Of a DNA stretch of 64,000 nucleotides, positions 63,901 through 64,000 are shown piece after piece. Made by a program: the position numbers and the translations under genes. The stretch is taken from contig NEEC01000033.1 in NCBI GenBank assembly GCA_002189035.1, positions 1 to 64,000 on the forward strand. Direction: 5' to 3'. How positions within the stretch are numbered: the stretch's first letter is position 1; each line of letters begins with the position of its first letter. The notes below the pieces were generated by a model. It did no database searches. It saw only the letters and a program-made list of their open reading frames with translations, and was not told where the DNA came from. This DNA is from Utricularia gibba (taxonomy: Eukaryota; Streptophyta; Magnoliopsida; Lamiales; Lentibulariaceae).

Positions 63901-64000
63901 GCACCTCTTCCAAAACATGCAGATGCTAACTCTTCATAGCACACCATTGGGAAGCCCTATTCGTGCTCCAAGTAGTATAATTTGGAGTTACGTTTGTCCC
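57976..64000 (+). repeat. Subfamily B array, third segment
   Basis: About 11 B units run to the end of the window, with one short decayed stretch at 58358-58490. Starts include 58844, 59371, 59901, 60431, 60960, 61493, 62026, 62558, 63088 and 63617. TATGTGTC and TATGGTGTC alternate from unit to unit between about 58155 and 62101, hinting at a two-unit register. The last unit is cut off by the window edge at GTTTGTCCC, so the array continues beyond. Confidence 0.93.

Larger units (their letters stand above)
1..64000 (+). repeat. Tandem satellite array, ~534-bp monomer
   Basis: The same ~534-bp sequence recurs head to tail across the whole window, always in the same orientation. The word ATGGTGTATGGGAATGG can be used as a phase anchor. 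It falls at 188, 719, 1252, 1759, 2290, 2824, 3891, 4425, 4958, 5492, 6026, 6559, 7093 and so on, with spacings of 532-534 bp in intact units. I counted 38 anchors up to 19880. The total is about 120 units' worth, less deletions. No inverted block was seen. The monomer is moderately AT-rich by eye and every reading frame meets a stop within a unit or so. Large homogeneous arrays of this kind are typical of eukaryotic heterochromatin. I do not recognise the family, so centromeric versus subtelomeric placement and the species remain open. Confidence 0.97.

Noticed and set aside
1-64000. CRISPR array
   Set aside because: The period is about 534 bp with no unique spacers between short repeats, and there are no cas genes.
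1-64000. A new defence, metabolic or other multi-gene system
   Set aside because: No genes are present. The window is non-coding tandem repeat throughout.

Overview
The window is satellite DNA from end to end. One monomer of about 534 bp (range 532-534 in intact copies) is repeated head to tail on the same strand, giving roughly 120 units' worth of sequence. I find no credible protein-coding gene, tRNA, rRNA, mobile element with recognisable ends, or CRISPR array. Open frames of 60-170 codons recur once per monomer in several frames on both strands and are translations of the repeat. Tens of kilobases of near-identical 534-bp tandem repeat without genes point to eukaryotic constitutive heterochromatin (centromeric, pericentromeric, subtelomeric or knob). 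I do not recognise the monomer sequence and cannot name the species. Families of similar unit length exist in plants (for example bean khipu, rye pSc250-type and wheat CentT repeats), but that is a length comparison only.

Two subfamilies divide the window. Subfamily A fills about 2.8-20.0 kb almost without interruption. Subfamily B is pure from about 41.2 kb to the end, apart from damaged patches. They differ at nine linked positions. A has GATCCTAAC, CCGATTCGAGCTCC, GAGTTTCG, GTCCGATAAC, TAATATTGTGC, CAAACAAGATAC, GGTGCATCAAG, ATTGAATCAATC, TTTTTAGGC and ACTAGGTCGC. B has GATGCTAAC, CCTATTCGTGCTCC, GAGTTACG, GTCCCATAAC, TAATAATGTGC, usually CAAATGGGATAC or a shortened form, GGTGTATCAAG, ATTGCATCAATC, TTTTTCGGC and ACTATGTCGC. 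Between 24 and 41 kb, and in the first 2.8 kb, single monomers combine A and B markers, so this is a recombination or conversion zone.

At least seven patches break the regular array: 20.0-23.9, 28.8-30.2, 31.8-32.2, 33.9-34.9, 38.1-38.6, 45.5-47.1 and 56.7-58.0 kb. There the monomer is cut by many deletions, and in places words from two registers of the monomer are woven together. A few short stretches (near 1.55, 27.3, 45.8, 46.9 and 57.15 kb) do not resemble the monomer. The woven patches, plus very frequent one-base length changes in homopolymers, look at least partly like noisy long-read consensus error. Biological decay may be mixed in.

Each monomer carries two neighbouring short dyads, a near-palindrome ATTGA(A)TCAAT, one CACGTG, and traces of older internal duplication. 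No regulatory role can be shown from sequence alone.
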